A stretch of 8,543 bases of DNA, from NCBI GenBank assembly GCA_016218465.1, contig JACREA010000218.1:1-8543 (forward strand), given 5' to 3'. This DNA comes from Nitrosomonadales bacterium (GTDB lineage Bacteria > Pseudomonadota > Gammaproteobacteria > Burkholderiales > Gallionellaceae). Positions 5,756-8,543 of the stretch are shown one piece after another. A program made the position numbers and the translations under genes. The notes under the pieces are model-generated. The model did not search any database and had not been told where the DNA came from. It saw nothing but the letters and a program-made list of their open reading frames with translations. The first letter of the stretch is position 1, and each line of letters opens with the position of its first letter.

Positions 5756-6172
5756 ATGGACATCCGTTACCCCGCAATCTTCGAACCGCAAAAACCCTCG
5801 GGATTTTTTGTGCATTTTGTTGACATCCCCGAAGCTATCACCCAAGGGGAAACAAAGGATGAATGCGAATTCAACGGCTCGGAAGTGCTTTCCCTCATCC
5901 TGGAAGAATACATCGAGTCCGGGCGGGATACTCCCTTGCCCACGCAGCGCGTCAAAGGTGCGCATTACCTTGCACCGGACGCCAAAGTGCAGGCGGCGCT
6001 ATTGGTGCGACTTGCGCGCGGCGAGCGGTCATTGGCCGAAGTGGCGCGCGCACTGGAAACCTCATGGCCCTCCGCCAAAAGACTGGAAGACCCGCGCCAC
6101 TATCCTACGTTGAAACAACTTGAAAAAGCTGCTGCCGCATTAGGCAAGAAACTGGTGCTGACGTTTGAGTGA
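5756..6172 (+). CDS. hicB: HicB antitoxin with C-terminal HTH
   Basis: A 138-residue HicB. The N-terminal degenerate RNase H-like domain shows MDIRYPAIFE, then GFFVHFVDIPEAITQGET at 16-33 and LILEEYIESGRDTPLP at 47-62, very like E. coli HicB. Residues 76-138 form a helix-turn-helix DNA-binding domain (SLAEVARALETSWPSAKRLE at 92-111) followed by LEKAAAALGKKLVLTFE. It should bind HicA and autoregulate the hicAB operon. ATG 5756 follows AAGGAA (5745-5750) overlapping the hicA stop. Its own TGA (6170-6172) lies only 10 bp before the repeated moxR tail, so hicB marks the right end of the inserted block. Confidence 0.93.
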   Translation: MDIRYPAIFEPQKPSGFFVHFVDIPEAITQGETKDECEFNGSEVLSLILEEYIESGRDTPLPTQRVKGAHYLAPDAKVQAALLVRLARGERSLAEVARALETSWPSAKRLEDPRHYPTLKQLEKAAAALGKKLVLTFE

Positions 6173-6182
6173 CAGGTTATTC

Positions 6183-6203
6183 GAGGCTGTGGCGATTCCA
6201 TAG
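6183..6203 (+). repeat. Direct repeat, right copy: displaced moxR tail with stop
   Basis: The 17-mer of 4530-4546 recurs at 6183-6199, followed by A-TAG. In the moxR reading frame it reads EAVAIP-stop, preceded by SDRLF, again a believable MoxR C-terminus. It encodes nothing on its own here because no open frame leads into it. It is best read as the old or duplicated 3' end of moxR left behind when the TA block was inserted. Confidence 0.7.
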
Positions 6204-6268
6204 CGCCGCCAGCGCTGATACCCACAGGGCACAAGAACCTCTGCGAGGTAAATCCGCGCCTACGCCCC

Positions 6269-6296
6269 AAAAAAGAAGGCCCCTTTCGGAGCCTTC
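6269..6296 (-). terminator. Intrinsic terminator of the large minus-strand gene
   Basis: Read on the minus strand: stem GAAGGCTCC, tetraloop GAAA, stem GGGGCCTTC, then six T. The nine-pair stem has a single G-U pair. It begins 42 bp after the stop at 6338-6340. On the plus strand the hairpin is followed by no T-run, so it serves the minus strand only. A second weaker hairpin, CTCTCA/TGAGAG, lies at 6308-6325. Confidence 0.88.
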
Positions 6297-6337
6297 TCGG
6301 ATATTCCCTCTCAAAATTGTGAGAGATGAGATTTAAC

Positions 6338-8543
6338 CTATGGCGTTATAAACACACCGTAGACATCATCGAATACCCATGCTCCTGTTCCCATCATGTT
6401 TACCATCATGTTTATTAGCGCAAGGTATTTCCCGTTGTTGAATCCCATGACCACCCCAAACTGATTGTCGGCGTCGTTGTTTATCACGATCTCTGAACCC
6501 ACAAGGGTGCCCGCCTTGCTAATATACTGGCCATAAACATCCCAGCATGTCCCATCGCCCGCATCGCAGACGCCATTTTTATTCGCATCGTTTCTTCCGT
6601 CCGTCCATGTCACCAGAGAATTCGTCCCGTCAAAGGCAATAGATGGGAACGCCGCGTATTTGGTGCTTGCGGAGTTCACCTGGAACGGTGTGCCTACCAG
6701 ATTGCCGTTTACATCAACGCGCTGGGCGAGGACATCCCATGCCGGGGTTCCGGCGACACAATCGCTGTGGTCGTTCCAGACCACAAGGTAGTTTGTCCCG
6801 TCAAACACAACAGGGCTAGGGTTACTATCTGTACACCCTGCAGTGACGGGCGCCTTGGTGGCGATTACAAACGTGTTCTTGACAGCCGTTCCGGTCGTTA
6901 TGTTGCCAATCGATCCGCGAATATCTGCCCCCGTGTCGTAGACAACCAAACAATTTCCGCTGGCATCGCATGCAGCAAAAGGAGCTCCGCCCGGGTAACC
7001 CGCAGCGGTCCCGCTTTCGATTCCATATTCTGCAGTCAAAAATCCTCCCGCTGCATCAATATTGCGCCCATAAACCGCCTTGGTTGTCTGGTCATACCAC
7101 ATAACACTGCACGTTGTGCCAACACACGCAAAATTTCCCGCATCATTAAAATTCCCGGCGGTGGTGCTGATTGCAAAGGGGGCTTTTACCACTGCCCCGG
7201 TTGTGCTGATAACCTCGCCGTATATGACGTTGTTGGGATTGGTGGCATCATCGGCCCAGACCAACAGGTAATTGGTTCCGTTGAATGCGACAGAGGGCAC
7301 GCTGCCGGTCCTGCCCGTGGAAATCCGTGAACCAACCAGGTTGCCTGAGCCGTCGATAAGCTGGGCGGTGACGTTATATCCAGCGCTGGTATCGCCCTGG
7401 ATGCCCACCAGATAGTTCGTCCCGTCAAAAGCGGCGGAAAATCCCCCTTCCTGCCCTGCTCTTGTTGCTGAACCGGCGACAATGGGGGTCGTGGCGATGG
7501 CGAATTTGGCGCCGACGCCGGAGGCAGGTGTGCCTGCCAGATTGGAGCAGGCGTTACATTTTACAAAAATACCTACTCGCCTCTTGCCCGGATTGCTCGG
7601 ATCAAAGCTATTGTCAACGATTATGGTATTACCATTATTTCCGATAGCGAAAATTTTAGATGGATTACTTACATCTGTGATACTGCCATCGGCTGCAACA
7701 GAAGCAGTAAAAGTTGTAGAGTTATAGGTGATACCTCCATCTCTTTGGATTTTTTCAGAGGTTGAACAATTACCACTACTATTGCATGTCATAGTGGCAA
7801 ACTGGGTACTAAAACTCGTTCCACCATTATCCCCGAAAGTACTATAGGCCCATGTTCCGGCAAGGTCTGCGGTGGAATATATCTTGTCAGCTTTTTTCAT
7901 AACCAGACCAAATGACCACGTGGCAGGGTCATTGACATGCGTATTGATGCTAAACATTCCATTTCCTAACAGGTAGCCAGTGTTCGCACCGTTGTCCACC
8001 GTGTATGAACCATCGGAACTTACGCTATAAGGCCCGCTGGCAGCAGAAGTTGCAGTGCTAATGACTCCATCTGTGTTCGTGGTCAAGGTGTAGCTTCTGT
8101 TTCCGGCCCCATCAAAGGTGCTGAAAGTGGATCGTGCAGCATAGCTGCCATCGTATCTGTACCTTTCTATATAATAATCCCCGCTTAAATCCGCATTGGT
8201 ATAGGTCTTTGCTGTATCAAGCTTTACAGCTACCCTGAACCTCTGTTTGTTCATCAGTGTTGTACCATTAACAGTCCGTGTTGTGCCATCAACGATCCTG
8301 ACCTTCCCGTCGTCCCCAATGACCCAGCGATGGGTTTTTATTGATCCGTCGGAGGTGAAGGTTTTGGTGATGGTCAGACTGCCGTCAGAATTAGAGACAA
8401 CGGAATATGTGAAGGTATCCGAAAAAACAGCCGCCATTGTTCCGCCATAGTTACCCTGGCATGTACTCGCTCCTGTGTTGTTACTATTATAGGTAAAGGT
8501 GCATATCTCGGTAGACCAGGTGCCGTCATTGTTATGATCTAAA
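6338..8543 (-). CDS. Large repeat-built beta-propeller protein, probably exported (N-terminus outside window)
   Basis: The frame is open to the right edge: codons upstream of the Met at 8437 read ...NDGTWSTEICTFTYN through NYGGTM with no stop, so that Met is internal. At least 734 residues are present. Counting from that Met, residues 1-302 form three related modules of about 108 residues, each with a xxDGxxxxxDx turn and ending in an ADL-G type motif (81-86, 189-194, 298-302). Residues 303-699 carry seven repeats of the type FDGTNYLVVW...DVYGQ...GNLVG-PF-I, read as a seven-bladed beta-propeller. Composition is rich in Gly, Ser, Thr and Asn, with paired cysteines, indicating an oxidising, extracytoplasmic location. 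One blade holds a DANKNGVCDAGDG loop resembling calcium-binding repeats. Signal peptide, promoter and true length cannot be seen. Function unknown; surface binding or adhesion is inference. Confidence 0.82.
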   Translation of the reverse strand, partial: LDHNNDGTWSTEICTFTYNSNNTGASTCQGNYGGTMAAVFSDTFTYSVVSNSDGSLTITKTFTSDGSIKTHRWVIGDDGKVRIVDGTTRTVNGTTLMNKQRFRVAVKLDTAKTYTNADLSGDYYIERYRYDGSYAARSTFSTFDGAGNRSYTLTTNTDGVISTATSAASGPYSVSSDGSYTVDNGANTGYLLGNGMFSINTHVNDPATWSFGLVMKKADKIYSTADLAGTWAYSTFGDNGGTSFSTQFATMTCNSSGNCSTSEKIQRDGGITYNSTTFTASVAADGSITDVSNPSKIFAIGNNGNTIIVDNSFDPSNPGKRRVGIFVKCNACSNLAGTPASGVGAKFAIATTPIVAGSATRAGQEGGFSAAFDGTNYLVGIQGDTSAGYNVTAQLIDGSGNLVGSRISTGRTGSVPSVAFNGTNYLLVWADDATNPNNVIYGEVISTTGAVVKAPFAISTTAGNFNDAGNFACVGTTCSVMWYDQTTKAVYGRNIDAAGGFLTAEYGIESGTAAGYPGGAPFAACDASGNCLVVYDTGADIRGSIGNITTGTAVKNTFVIATKAPVTAGCTDSNPSPVVFDGTNYLVVWNDHSDCVAGTPAWDVLAQRVDVNGNLVGTPFQVNSASTKYAAFPSIAFDGTNSLVTWTDGRNDANKNGVCDAGDGTCWDVYGQYISKAGTLVGSEIVINNDADNQFGVVMGFNNGKYLALINMMVNMMGTGAWVFDDVYGVFITP

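Noticed and set aside
6202..6216. Hairpin AGCGC/GCGCT after the displaced moxR tail as a terminator
   Set aside because: Five-pair stem with no T-run; more likely ordinary GC-rich sequence.
8437..8437. Met at 8437 as the true start of the large beta-rich protein
   Set aside because: The frame stays open upstream to the window edge with similar composition (NDGTWSTEIC...), and no ribosome-binding site or signal peptide occurs at this Met.

Overview
The window looks like a chromosomal piece of a betaproteobacterium, probably from the Nitrosomonadales/Gallionellaceae side. This is inferred from the alaA–hom gene order, the moderately GC-rich coding style and the protein sequences; no search was run. 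It falls into four parts.

(1) Positions 1-1462, minus strand: the 5' end of homoserine dehydrogenase (hom) lies 80 bp downstream of a complete alanine-forming aminotransferase (alaA). They appear to be one amino-acid biosynthesis operon, with a small heptanucleotide tandem repeat in the gap. Upstream of alaA, at 1597-1690, lie two inverted copies of a REP-like palindromic element.

(2) Positions 1721-4550, plus strand: a 441-aa lipoprotein with TPR-like helices, an Mth938/NDUFAF3-type small protein with a TTG start, and a MoxR-family AAA+ ATPase 13 bp behind it. The DUF58 gene that usually follows moxR is absent.

(3) Positions 4551-6203: a compact toxin-antitoxin (TA) island inserted at the 3' end of moxR. 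It holds TumE/TumA-type genes (overlapping by 17 bp, with a 12-bp perfect palindrome inside a likely promoter), a frameshifted and truncated relic of a ParE/RelE toxin with its unstable antitoxin on the minus strand, and an intact HicA/HicB pair. The last codons of moxR (EAVAIP-stop) recur immediately after hicB as a 17-bp exact direct repeat plus a stop codon, so the island is bracketed by a duplicated gene tail. No integrase or transposase is visible.

(4) Positions 6204-8543, minus strand: a strong intrinsic terminator closes a large repeat-built beta-rich, probably exported protein whose N-terminus lies beyond the right edge. It has three tandem modules of about 108 residues followed by what reads as a seven-bladed beta-propeller, closed by pairing its first and last strands.

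Functionally the window is a housekeeping biosynthetic operon next to a stress/envelope-type group (lipoprotein, Mth938 protein, MoxR) that was interrupted by an accessory TA hotspot, then an unrelated surface or secreted protein. The most interesting region is 4530-6203.
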